Origin: an uncultured beta proteobacterium
Lineage (GTDB): Bacteria > Pseudomonadota > Gammaproteobacteria > Burkholderiales > Burkholderiaceae_C
NCBI GenBank assembly: GCA_903876715.1
Contig: CAIRBF010000200.1
Span: forward strand, 1 to 37,531
Direction of reading: 5' to 3'
DNA length: 37,531 bases
Of this stretch, positions 8,510 to 17,897 are shown piece by piece. A program made the position numbers and the translations under genes. Numbering within the stretch: the stretch's first letter is position 1; every line of letters begins with the position of its first letter. The notes under the pieces are model-generated. The model was not told the DNA's origin. It ran no database searches and saw only the letters and a list, made by a program, of their open reading frames with translations.

Positions 8510-9550
8510 ATGGATCATTCCCTCAAGCCGGTGGTACTGCTGGACCCGTCCCCCCGGAACAACGCGATGATCTTTCGCGAGGCGGACAGGCAACGGCTGA
8601 ATGCGCTGGCGGACATCATCACCGTGGAAGAGGGCTCCGTGCCTGATGCGGTGGTCGATGCCTGCCTGCCACGCCTCAGCGCCATCCTGGGGCAGACGGC
8701 GCTGCCCCAGGCACGGCTGGAGCGGGCCGTCGGGCTCAAGGCCGTGCTGAACGTGGAGGGGAATTTTTTCGCCAACATCGACTACGCCGCCTGCTTTGCG
8801 CGGGGTATCCGCGTTGCCTGTGCGGCGCCAGCCTTCGCCCAGGCCGTGGCCGAATACGGGCTCGCCCTGGCGCTGGACCTCGTCCGCGGCATCACGGCCG
8901 CAGACCGGCAGTTCCGGGCCGGCACCGAGCGCTATGGCTTCAAGGGCAACGCCGGCGTGCAGACCCTGTTTGGTGCGCCGGTGGGCATCATCGGCTTTGG
9001 CAACATTGCGCGCAAGCTCACCGCCCTGCTGGCCCCGTTTGGCTGCCCCATCCAGGTCTTCGACCCCTGGCTGCCCGACGCGGTCCTTCGGGAATGGCGG
9101 ACCGCGCCCAGCGACCTTCACACGCTCTTGGAGACCTCACGCATCGTCTTCGTGCTGGCGGCGCCCACGGTCAGGAATGGTGGCTTGATCGGTGCGCCGG
9201 AACTGGCCCGCCTGCGCGACGGCAGCAAGCTGATCCTGCTCAGCCGCGCCGAAGTGATGGACTTTGCCGCGTTGCGGGCCGAGCTCCGCAGCGGTCGAAT
9301 CGAGGCGGCGATCGACGTCTTTCCAGACGAGCCTGTGCCCGCCGACGAAGAGCTCCGGCGCGAAGAAGCGGTCTTGCTTTCAGCGCATCGGGCCGGCGGC
9401 ATCGATTCGGCACTCAAGAACATCGGCGAAATGGCCGTGGACGACCTTGAACTGGTGTTGCGCGGCTTGCCACCGGTTCGCATGCAGCTGGCACACCCGG
9501 AGACCATCTTGCTGCAAAGAAGCAAGCCCGGCCTGGCGGGACGAATCTGA
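8510..9550 (+). CDS. D-isomer-specific 2-hydroxyacid dehydrogenase
   Basis: A 346-residue cytoplasmic oxidoreductase that should interconvert a 2-hydroxy acid and a 2-oxo acid with NAD(P). The dinucleotide-binding motif GFGNIA is at residues 162-167 with D185 of VFDPW at the end of the next strand. The catalytic trio of the family can be placed at R246 (LILLSRAEV), E274 (DVFPDEP) and H293 (SAHRAGG). It starts 29 bp after the binding-protein gene and its TGA overlaps the ATG of the next gene by one base, so the three are very likely one operon. The family is clear. The substrate is unknown; glyoxylate/hydroxypyruvate- or phosphoglycerate-type acids are possible. Confidence 0.88.
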   Translation: MDHSLKPVVLLDPSPRNNAMIFREADRQRLNALADIITVEEGSVPDAVVDACLPRLSAILGQTALPQARLERAVGLKAVLNVEGNFFANIDYAACFARGIRVACAAPAFAQAVAEYGLALALDLVRGITAADRQFRAGTERYGFKGNAGVQTLFGAPVGIIGFGNIARKLTALLAPFGCPIQVFDPWLPDAVLREWRTAPSDLHTLLETSRIVFVLAAPTVRNGGLIGAPELARLRDGSKLILLSRAEVMDFAALRAELRSGRIEAAIDVFPDEPVPADEELRREEAVLLSAHRAGGIDSALKNIGEMAVDDLELVLRGLPPVRMQLAHPETILLQRSKPGLAGRI

Positions 9551-10752
9551 TGACGCTGTCAAGCTCTACATCGGCCTGGGCCACGCTCGGGCGGCCACTG
9601 CGGCTGGGCGTGATTGGCGGCGGGCCGGGCTCCTTCATCGGGCCGATCCACCGAAGCGCGGCGGTGCTGGACCAACGCTTCGTGATCCTGGCTGGCGTGC
9701 TGTCATCAGACCCGGCACGGTCCGCCAGCCACGGCGTCGCCTTGGGCCTGGACGCATCGCGCGCCTACGCCACGGTCGAGCAGATGATCGCCACCGAGGG
9801 CCTCCGGGGAACCGGGGACCGCATCGAGGCCGTGGCCGTGATGACGCCCAATGATCGCCACTACGACGACTGCACGTTGGCGCTGCAGGCGGGGTTGCAC
9901 GTCATCTGCGACAAGCCCCTGGTCAACACACTCAGCCAGGCTCGCCGCTTGGTCGAACTGGTGGAGCAGACGCAACTGGCGTTCTGCCTGACTCACAATT
10001 ACAGCGGCTACCCCATGGTGCGACAGGCGCGGGCCATGGTCGAGTCCGGCCTGCTGGGCGACATCCGCATCGTGCAGGCGGAGTATTTTCAAGGGGGTAT
10101 GGCGCTGCCGGTGGAAGCCGGCGAGCTCACGGCGAAACTGCGCTGGAAGCTGGACCCCGAGCGCAGCGGTGCGTCTCTGGTGATGGGCGATATCGGCACC
10201 CACGCCCATCATCTGGCGACGTACGTCTGCGGCAGCCGAGTTGCCAGGGTGTCGGCCGATGTGGGTGCTGTCGTGCCTGCTCGGGTATTCGACGACTACG
10301 CGGGCATCTTGTGGCGCTTTGAAGATGGTGCGCGCGGCTCATGCATGGTCACGCAGGCTGCCGCCGGCGCTGAAAACAATGTGCGCATTCGCGTCCACGG
10401 CGCCAAGGGCATGCTGGAGTGGCAGCACCAGGAGCCGAATTACCTGCGCTATGCGCCGCTCGGTGACTCGGTACAGATCCTGGGCCGCGGCGATGCGCGG
10501 CTGCACCCTGTGGCGCAACGCGCCAGCCGGATTGCGCGCGGCCACCCTGAAGGCTTTCGCGAGTCGTTTGCCAACTTGTATGCCGACTTCGCCGAAGCGA
10601 TTGCGGCCCGTATCACTGGCATGACGCCCGACCCGCTCCATGCCTGGTCGCCCAGCGTGCACGACGGACTGCGGGGTTTGGAGTTCGTGGACGCCGTGCT
10701 CGCGTCAAGCCGGAACGGTGGCGCCTGGACGGCCTGCAAGGCGACAAGCTGA
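9550..10752 (+). CDS. Gfo/Idh/MocA-family oxidoreductase
   Basis: A 400-residue NAD(P)-dependent dehydrogenase of the type that oxidises sugars, inositols and their derivatives. The N-terminal Rossmann motif GGGPGS is near residues 23-28, and the EKP signature of the family appears as DKP at residues 121-123 (HVICDKPLVN). The C-terminal domain includes MGDIGTHAHHLATYV, with the D-x3-H pattern usual for the catalytic histidine. The start overlaps the preceding stop by one base (TGATG), suggesting translational coupling. Together with the binding protein and the hydroxyacid dehydrogenase it looks like a small module for a polyol- or sugar-acid-like compound. That role is inference. Confidence 0.88.
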   Translation: MTLSSSTSAWATLGRPLRLGVIGGGPGSFIGPIHRSAAVLDQRFVILAGVLSSDPARSASHGVALGLDASRAYATVEQMIATEGLRGTGDRIEAVAVMTPNDRHYDDCTLALQAGLHVICDKPLVNTLSQARRLVELVEQTQLAFCLTHNYSGYPMVRQARAMVESGLLGDIRIVQAEYFQGGMALPVEAGELTAKLRWKLDPERSGASLVMGDIGTHAHHLATYVCGSRVARVSADVGAVVPARVFDDYAGILWRFEDGARGSCMVTQAAAGAENNVRIRVHGAKGMLEWQHQEPNYLRYAPLGDSVQILGRGDARLHPVAQRASRIARGHPEGFRESFANLYADFAEAIAARITGMTPDPLHAWSPSVHDGLRGLEFVDAVLASSRNGGAWTACKATS

Positions 10753-10826
10753 CGATTGCTGGGGCGAGCGTCACGTCTCGCGACCGGGCATCGTTTTCAT
10801 CACTGGTTTTCCGGCACGACGCGCCG

Positions 10827-11837
<1,011 letters not shown>

Positions 11838-11847
11838 GCGGGCGACC

Positions 11848-12669
11848 TCAATTCGACGGCCCCTGCTTGACGAAGGCGCCGCCCTGGTAGATGACGGCCG
11901 GATCGTGGCGGTCCAGCACCGGCTGGCGCGCCTCGACCTCCGAGCGGAAGGTCTCGGAGCTGTCGCGCGGCCGGTAGCCGACGTGCGCCGCCGGGGTGTT
12001 GTCCCAGAAGCGCGTGGTGTTGTCGCTGAAGCCGTAGATCACGGTGTGCCCGACCACCGGCGCCGTGAGCGCGGCCACCACCAGGCGCTCGGTATCGTCG
12101 AAGCTCATCCAGGTGGCCAGCATGCGGCGATCTTTGGGCGCGGCGAACGAGGAGCCGATGCGCAGGCTCACGGTCTCGATGCCGTGGCGGTCCCAGTAGA
12201 GCTGGGCCAGGTTTTCGCCGAAGGCCTTGGACAGACCGTAGAAGCCGTCGGGGCGCACCGGGTCCTTCGGGCTGACGACCTGGTTTTGGCGGTAGAAGCC
12301 GGTGACATGGTTGGTGCTGGCAAAGACGATGCGCGGCACGCGCTGGCGGCGTGCCGCCTCGTACAGGTTGACCATGCCGACGATGTTGCTCGGCAGGATG
12401 CGCTCCCAGGGCTGCTCGGTGGAGACGCCGCCCATGTGGACGACCGCGTCCACACCTTCGAGCAGCGCCAGCATGGCGTCGGCGTCGGCGAGATCGGCTA
12501 CCACGATCTCCTCGCCCGGGCCGGGCTCGCCGAAGGGGGCGCGGTGGCTGAGCCGCAGCGTCTGGCAGTAGACCTTCAGGCGCGGACGCAGTTCGCGGCC
12601 GAGGTTGCCCGCGGCGCCGGTCAGCAGCAGGCGCCCGAAGCGCAGGGGGGTGGCAGGTTGGTCGAGCAT
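11848..12669 (-). CDS. udh: Uronate dehydrogenase
   Basis: A 273-residue NAD-dependent SDR that oxidises D-glucuronate or D-galacturonate to the aldarolactone. The cofactor motif TGAAGNLG is at residues 17-24. The active-site Y144-x3-K148 is in DGFYGLSKAFGENLA. The stretches GGVSTEQPWERILPSNIVG, IVFASTNHVTGFY, RMLATWMSFDD and FWDNTP closely follow those I recall from the Agrobacterium/Pseudomonas Udh family (about 265 residues). The ATG at 12669 is chosen on family length. An ATG at 12753 is also in frame but would lie only about 6 bases after the predicted transcription start. Neither has a good ribosome-binding site. The lactonase gene follows 10 bp downstream, and the GntR regulator is divergent. 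Confidence 0.9.
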   Translation of the reverse strand: MLDQPATPLRFGRLLLTGAAGNLGRELRPRLKVYCQTLRLSHRAPFGEPGPGEEIVVADLADADAMLALLEGVDAVVHMGGVSTEQPWERILPSNIVGMVNLYEAARRQRVPRIVFASTNHVTGFYRQNQVVSPKDPVRPDGFYGLSKAFGENLAQLYWDRHGIETVSLRIGSSFAAPKDRRMLATWMSFDDTERLVVAALTAPVVGHTVIYGFSDNTTRFWDNTPAAHVGYRPRDSSETFRSEVEARQPVLDRHDPAVIYQGGAFVKQGPSN

Positions 12670-12765
12670 GGGGAGGTGGGGTGTGGATGGGCGCGTCTGC
12701 GCGGTGTCGATGAGAGGGTGGGTCTTGATCCGGAAGCGCTTTTGTTGCACCATCCGTCATCGCAT

Positions 12766-12794
12766 CTTGTACGTTGTCGTACAACTTGAGTCAA
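12766..12794 (-). promoter_or_regulatory. udh promoter with a GntR-type operator in its spacer
   Basis: On the minus strand TTGACT (12789-12794) and TACAAG (12766-12771) are separated by exactly 17 bases and make a good sigma-70 promoter for udh. A perfect inverted repeat, TTGTACG-TTGT-CGTACAA (12767-12784 on the plus strand), fills the spacer and -10. It includes the nested palindrome GTTGTCGTACAAC. TTGT-N3-ACAA is a typical site shape for GntR regulators of the FCD subfamily, and such a gene starts about 60 bp away in the opposite direction. Binding here would block the polymerase, so repression relieved by a uronate or aldarate is the simple model. Confidence 0.7.
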
Positions 12795-12846
12795 ATTGTA
12801 GAACCACACAGCCCCGGGTCAAGTGCGGGGAATCAGGGCTAACCCG

Positions 12847-13668
12847 ATGTCACTGCGAACCCCACTGGCCACAGGCGAGACCGCGCGCAGGCCGCGCACC
12901 CTGGCCCAGGAGCTGGTGCAGGCGCTGGCTGCGCGCATCCGCGAGGGCCGCATTCCCGCGGGCGAGAAACTGCCCACCGAGGCCGCGTTGATGGCCGAAT
13001 TTGGCGTCAGCCGCACGGTGGTGCGCGAGGCCCTGTCCCAGCTGCAGGCCGCGGGCCTGGTGCAGACGCGCCATGGCATCGGCACCTTCGCGCTCCCGCC
13101 GCCGTCCGACGAGGGCTTCCGCGTCGATCCGCAGCAGCTCGAGACGCTGCGCGACGTGGTCGCGCTGCTCGAGTTGCGCATCGCGCTGGAGACGGAGGCC
13201 GCGGCGCTCGCCGCGCGCCGGCGCACGCCCGCACAGCTCGAACTGCTGCGCGCTGCCGTGGAGGACTTCGAACGGGCCGTGCAAGAGGGGCGTGACGCCG
13301 TCGAGGCCGATTTCCGCTTTCACGCCGAGGTCGCGCGCGCAACGCAGAACGACCATTTCTACAACCTGCTGGCCACGCTGGGCACGCGCAGCATCCCACG
13401 CGCGCGGCTGGAGGCGTCGGCCTCCCCGGGAGGGCCTGCAGCCGCGGTCGGCGCCCTGGATACGGCCGCGGCCGCGGCCGTCGACGCCGCGCAGCGCGTG
13501 GCGCGGCAGGCCTACCTGCAGCGCGTCAACGCCGAGCACGAGAGCATCCTCGACGCCATCGCGACGCAGGACGCCGAGGCTGCGCGCGCAGCGATGCGCA
13601 CCCACCTTGCCAACAGCCGCGAGCGGCGGCGTCGGGCGGGCAGCCCGTTGGGGTTGGACGCCGAGTGA
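12847..13668 (+). CDS. GntR-family regulator of the FCD (FadR-like) subfamily
   Basis: A 273-residue repressor-type regulator. The winged helix is at about residues 15-85 (LAQELVQALAARIREG, then EAALMAEFGVSRTVVREALS and the GIGTF wing). An all-helical FCD ligand domain follows; its metal-binding histidines are probably in FRFHAEVA, NAEHESILDAI and MRTHLANS. An Ala-rich insert of about 25-30 residues (SPGGPAAAVGALDTAAAAAV) interrupts the FCD domain. The ATG at 12847 is preferred to a GTG at 12823 because AGGG lies 8 bases before it. It is divergent from udh across a strong operator-like repeat, and a related half-repeat lies at the glucarate dehydratase promoter. The likely effector is a uronate, aldarate or downstream keto-acid (inferred). 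Confidence 0.88.
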   Translation: MSLRTPLATGETARRPRTLAQELVQALAARIREGRIPAGEKLPTEAALMAEFGVSRTVVREALSQLQAAGLVQTRHGIGTFALPPPSDEGFRVDPQQLETLRDVVALLELRIALETEAAALAARRRTPAQLELLRAAVEDFERAVQEGRDAVEADFRFHAEVARATQNDHFYNLLATLGTRSIPRARLEASASPGGPAAAVGALDTAAAAAVDAAQRVARQAYLQRVNAEHESILDAIATQDAEAARAAMRTHLANSRERRRRAGSPLGLDAE

Positions 13669-13698
13669 GTCCCAGCGCGCTTTGAGGCCTCGCGCGTC

Positions 13699-14775
<1,077 letters not shown>

Positions 14776-14786
14776 GGTGGGGCTCC

Positions 14787-15632
14787 TCAACCCTTGACGG
14801 CGCCCGAGGTCAGGCCCCGGACGAAATGCTTGCCGGCAAGCACGTAGACGATGGTGGTGGGCAGCGCCGCGATCAGCGCCGCGGCCATGTGGACGTTGTA
14901 TTCGGCGCGTTCCTCGACCACGTTGATCAGGTTGTTCAGGCCGACGGTGACGGTCTGGCTGTCGTAGGGCGCGAGCACGAGCGCGAACAGGAAGTCGTTC
15001 CAGATGTTGGTGAAGCTCATGATCACCACCACCATCAGGATCGGGCGCGCGGTGGGCAGTACCACGCTCCAGAAGATGCGGAACAGCCCGGCGCCGTCGA
15101 TGCGCGCGGCCTTGATCAGCTCGCCCGGAAAGCCGACGAAGTAGTTCTTGAAGAACAGTGCCGTGGGCAGGCTATAGATGACATACACCACGATCAGCCC
15201 GGCCAGACTGCTGGACAGCCCCATGCGGTCGAAGATCACCGTCAGCGGGAACAGGAACAGCCCGATCGGGATGAAGCTGCCGAACATCAGAACGAACAGC
15301 ACGGCCTCGCTGCCCTTGAAGCGCCACTTGGCCAGGATGTAGCCGTTCCAGCAGCCCCACATCGTCCCGATGGCGGTGGCGGGCAGGACGGTGAGCATCG
15401 AGTTCACGAAGTAGCCGGACAGCCCGCGGCATTCGGGGGCGCCGGTACAGGCCTGGTTCCAGGCCTTGCCCCAGGCCTCGAGCGTCCAGGTGCCCGGCAG
15501 GCCGAAGACGTTGCCGCCGTAGATCTCGTCCAGCGGCTTGAAGGAGTTGACGAGCGCGAACCAGGCGGGCAGGGCGAAGAAGCCCAGGGCCAGCAAGAGC
15601 GCGGCATGGATCAGGAGTCGGTGTCCGCGCAT
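14787..15632 (-). CDS. Sugar ABC importer permease (MalG type)
   Basis: A 281-residue inner-membrane protein with about six hydrophobic segments, the first at residues 6-28. The EAA loop that docks on the ATPase is at about 171-197 (ELIKAARIDGAGLFRIFWSV then VLPTARP). The fold and length fit the MalG-type CUT1 permeases. A short periplasmic loop near residues 60-70 carries two cysteines (ACTGAPEC), which could form a disulfide. The ATG at 15632 begins one base after the previous stop and is preceded by AAGGGG. It pairs with the MalF-type protein encoded just upstream. Confidence 0.92.
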   Translation of the reverse strand: MRGHRLLIHAALLLALGFFALPAWFALVNSFKPLDEIYGGNVFGLPGTWTLEAWGKAWNQACTGAPECRGLSGYFVNSMLTVLPATAIGTMWGCWNGYILAKWRFKGSEAVLFVLMFGSFIPIGLFLFPLTVIFDRMGLSSSLAGLIVVYVIYSLPTALFFKNYFVGFPGELIKAARIDGAGLFRIFWSVVLPTARPILMVVVIMSFTNIWNDFLFALVLAPYDSQTVTVGLNNLINVVEERAEYNVHMAAALIAALPTTIVYVLAGKHFVRGLTSGAVKG

Positions 15633-15633
15633 C

Positions 15634-16533
15634 TCAATCCCCTTGGCGCTGCTGGCGGCGCAGTTCGAGCACGATGTAGGGCAGCGCCACGGCGATGCAG
15701 GTCATCAGAATGATGGTGCCCGCCGCCGCCCCTAGGCCCATCTGCTCGCGGGCGAAGAAGCGGTCGAACATGAAGTAGGCCGGCAGCACGCTGGAGTGCC
15801 CGGGGCCGCCCTGGGTCAGCACGGCGATCAGGTCGTAGGTCTTGATCATGGCCGGCAGCAGGATGATCAGCGCGCTGAAGACCGTGGGCCGCAGCGCCGG
15901 CAGGATCACGCTCCAGTAGACGCGCGGCATGCTCGCGCCGTCGATGCGCGCGGCCTTGATGATGGAGTCGTCGATGCTGCGCAGGCCGGCGATGAACATC
16001 GCCATGACAAAGCCGGTGGAGTGCCACACCGCCACGAGCGCGATGGTGTAGATCGAGTAGTCGGCGTTGACCAGCCAGTCGAAGCTCGCGTTCGGGAAAC
16101 CGTGGCGCTTGAGGAAGGACTCGAAGCCGACATCGGGCGCGAGCATCCAGCGCCACAGCGTGCCGGCGACGATCCACGACAGCGCCAGCGGGTACAGGTA
16201 CATCGTGCGCAGGAAGCCCTCGATGCGGATCTGCTGATCCAGCAGGATGGCCAGCAGCGCGCCCAGCAGCAGCGGCACGCCGATGGACAGCGGCAGGAAC
16301 ACCGCCATGTTGCGCACCGACAGCCACCACGTCTCGTCGTCGAACAGGCGCGCGTACTGCTCCAGGCCCACCCAGTTCCACTGCACCGTGGTGGTCGAGC
16401 CCGTCAGCGAGAGCCCGCCGATCCACACCGACAGGCCGTAGAAGAACAGCACGCTCAGCGCGAAGGCGGGCGAGATGACCAGTTGCGGCAGCCAGCGCTC
16501 GAGGCGCTGGCCCGCGGATGCCTGGGTGTCCAT
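15634..16533 (-). CDS. Sugar ABC importer permease (MalF type)
   Basis: A 299-residue inner-membrane permease with six predicted membrane segments; the first is near residues 18-40. The EAA loop is at about 190-216 (IIKAARIDGASMPRVYWSVI then LPALRP). It forms the channel with the MalG-type subunit encoded one base downstream. The ATG at 16533 has GGAG 8 bases upstream. It follows the binding-protein gene by 30 bp in the same operon. The length is that of the short MalF/UgpA-like group without a large periplasmic domain. The substrate is inferred from the co-transcribed glucuronidase. Confidence 0.92.
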   Translation of the reverse strand: MDTQASAGQRLERWLPQLVISPAFALSVLFFYGLSVWIGGLSLTGSTTTVQWNWVGLEQYARLFDDETWWLSVRNMAVFLPLSIGVPLLLGALLAILLDQQIRIEGFLRTMYLYPLALSWIVAGTLWRWMLAPDVGFESFLKRHGFPNASFDWLVNADYSIYTIALVAVWHSTGFVMAMFIAGLRSIDDSIIKAARIDGASMPRVYWSVILPALRPTVFSALIILLPAMIKTYDLIAVLTQGGPGHSSVLPAYFMFDRFFAREQMGLGAAAGTIILMTCIAVALPYIVLELRRQQRQGD

Positions 16534-16563
16534 CGGGGGGCTCCGTGGGCAGGGGGCGCTGGC

Positions 16564-17814
16564 TCAGGAGACCTTGACGGCCGCGAGCAGCTTGCGGATG
16601 GCCTGGTCGGGCGTCATCTCGGGTTTGGAGTGGAACTCGATGAAGACGTCGCGGATGGCGCCGGCGCGCGAGGCCGGGATCAGCATGTCCACGAAGGGGT
16701 GCAGCGTGCCGGCCTTGGCCGCGGCGTTGAACTCGGCATAGGTGGCCTTGGAGCACTCGTCGAAGCGGCTCATGTCGACGTCGGTGCGCGCCGGCACCGA
16801 GCCCTTGACGAGGTTGAACTCCTCCTGGGTCTTCTTGCTCATCAGCACGCGCGCGAGCGCGGCCTGGGCCTGGGGCGCGTCCTTGCGCTGCTTGAAGAAG
16901 ATGAAGCCGTCGGTGATGAAGTGCAGGCTGCCCACGGTGCCCGGGGAGGCGGTGCACAGGAAGTCCACGCCCGGCTTCTTGCCGGCGCGGGTGAACTCGC
17001 CCTTGGCGAAGTCGCCCATGATCTGGAACAGCGTGTCGCCGGCGATCACGCTCTGGGTGCCCTCGTTCCAGCGCTTGGTGATGGCGCTCTTGTCGGCGTA
17101 GGCGCTCAGCCGCCGGAAGTTCTCGAGCGCCTTGTGCATGCCCGCGCCCTGGATCGTGGCCGCGTCGCCGTCGATGAAGGCCTTGCGGTAGCCCTGGGCG
17201 CCGATAGTGCCGAAGACGGTCTGCGTGAACATCACGCTGATGACCTGCGGGTTGCCCCAGGCGATGGGGTTGATGCCGGCCGCCTTGGCCTTGTCGGCGA
17301 CGCGGAAGAACTCGTCCCAGCTGGTCGGCGCCTGCTTCTCGCCCAGCTTGTCGAGCACGGCCTTGTTCGTGTACATGACGGACAGGCGGTGCACGTTCAG
17401 CGGCACGGCAGCGTATTGGCCGCTGCCGATCTTGGCGTATTCCTGGATGACCTTGGGCAGCACGGCATCCCAGTTCTCCTCCCGCGCGATGGCGTTCAGG
17501 TCGAAGAGCTTGTCGCGCTGGTCGGCGAACTGCTCGATGTCGCCCACGATCTGCGCCACGCCGGGGGCGTCGCCCTTCATCAGCTTCGTGCGCAGCAGCG
17601 TGCGCTGGTTCTCGTTGCCGGCCACGGCCACGTCCTTCCAGCTCACCCCCGCGGCCTGCGCGGCCTCCTTGAGCTTGGCCGCGGCAGCGGCGGTGCCGCC
17701 CGTCGTCCACCAGTGCAGCACCTCGACGGTCTCTTGCGCCAGGGCGCTCGCGCTGAAGAACAGGGCGGCTGCTGCCAGGGCGATCGGGCGGGCGTGGAGG
17801 TGGTGGGTCTTCAT
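16564..17814 (-). CDS. Sugar ABC importer solute-binding protein (family 1)
   Basis: A 416-residue periplasmic protein with a Sec signal of about 26 residues ending ALA before QETVEVLHWW. VEVLHWWTTGG at the mature N-terminus and later GDTLFQIMGDFAKGEF are typical of carbohydrate-binding cluster-B/MalE-like proteins. It delivers ligand to the two permeases encoded directly downstream. The ATG at 17814 has AGGAG 8 bases upstream. An in-frame open stretch reaches much further upstream across the glucuronidase gene, but it lacks a signal peptide and is not used. The gene is 83 bp after the beta-glucuronidase stop, so a glucuronide or glucuronate oligomer is the best guess for the ligand. It is not proven by sequence. 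Confidence 0.92.
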   Translation of the reverse strand: MKTHHLHARPIALAAAALFFSASALAQETVEVLHWWTTGGTAAAAAKLKEAAQAAGVSWKDVAVAGNENQRTLLRTKLMKGDAPGVAQIVGDIEQFADQRDKLFDLNAIAREENWDAVLPKVIQEYAKIGSGQYAAVPLNVHRLSVMYTNKAVLDKLGEKQAPTSWDEFFRVADKAKAAGINPIAWGNPQVISVMFTQTVFGTIGAQGYRKAFIDGDAATIQGAGMHKALENFRRLSAYADKSAITKRWNEGTQSVIAGDTLFQIMGDFAKGEFTRAGKKPGVDFLCTASPGTVGSLHFITDGFIFFKQRKDAPQAQAALARVLMSKKTQEEFNLVKGSVPARTDVDMSRFDECSKATYAEFNAAAKAGTLHPFVDMLIPASRAGAIRDVFIEFHSKPEMTPDQAIRKLLAAVKVS

Positions 17815-17897
17815 GCGGGTCTCCTGCGGGAAGGTGGGGCGTCGGATGGGTCGGTGGATGGGATGGTCTTTGCGAACGGTGGGGGCGGGCAGGCCCC

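Noticed and set aside
12670-12753. Upstream ATG for udh at 12753
   Set aside because: It lies only about 6 bases past the predicted transcription start and would add 28 residues without family similarity. A leaderless start cannot be fully excluded.
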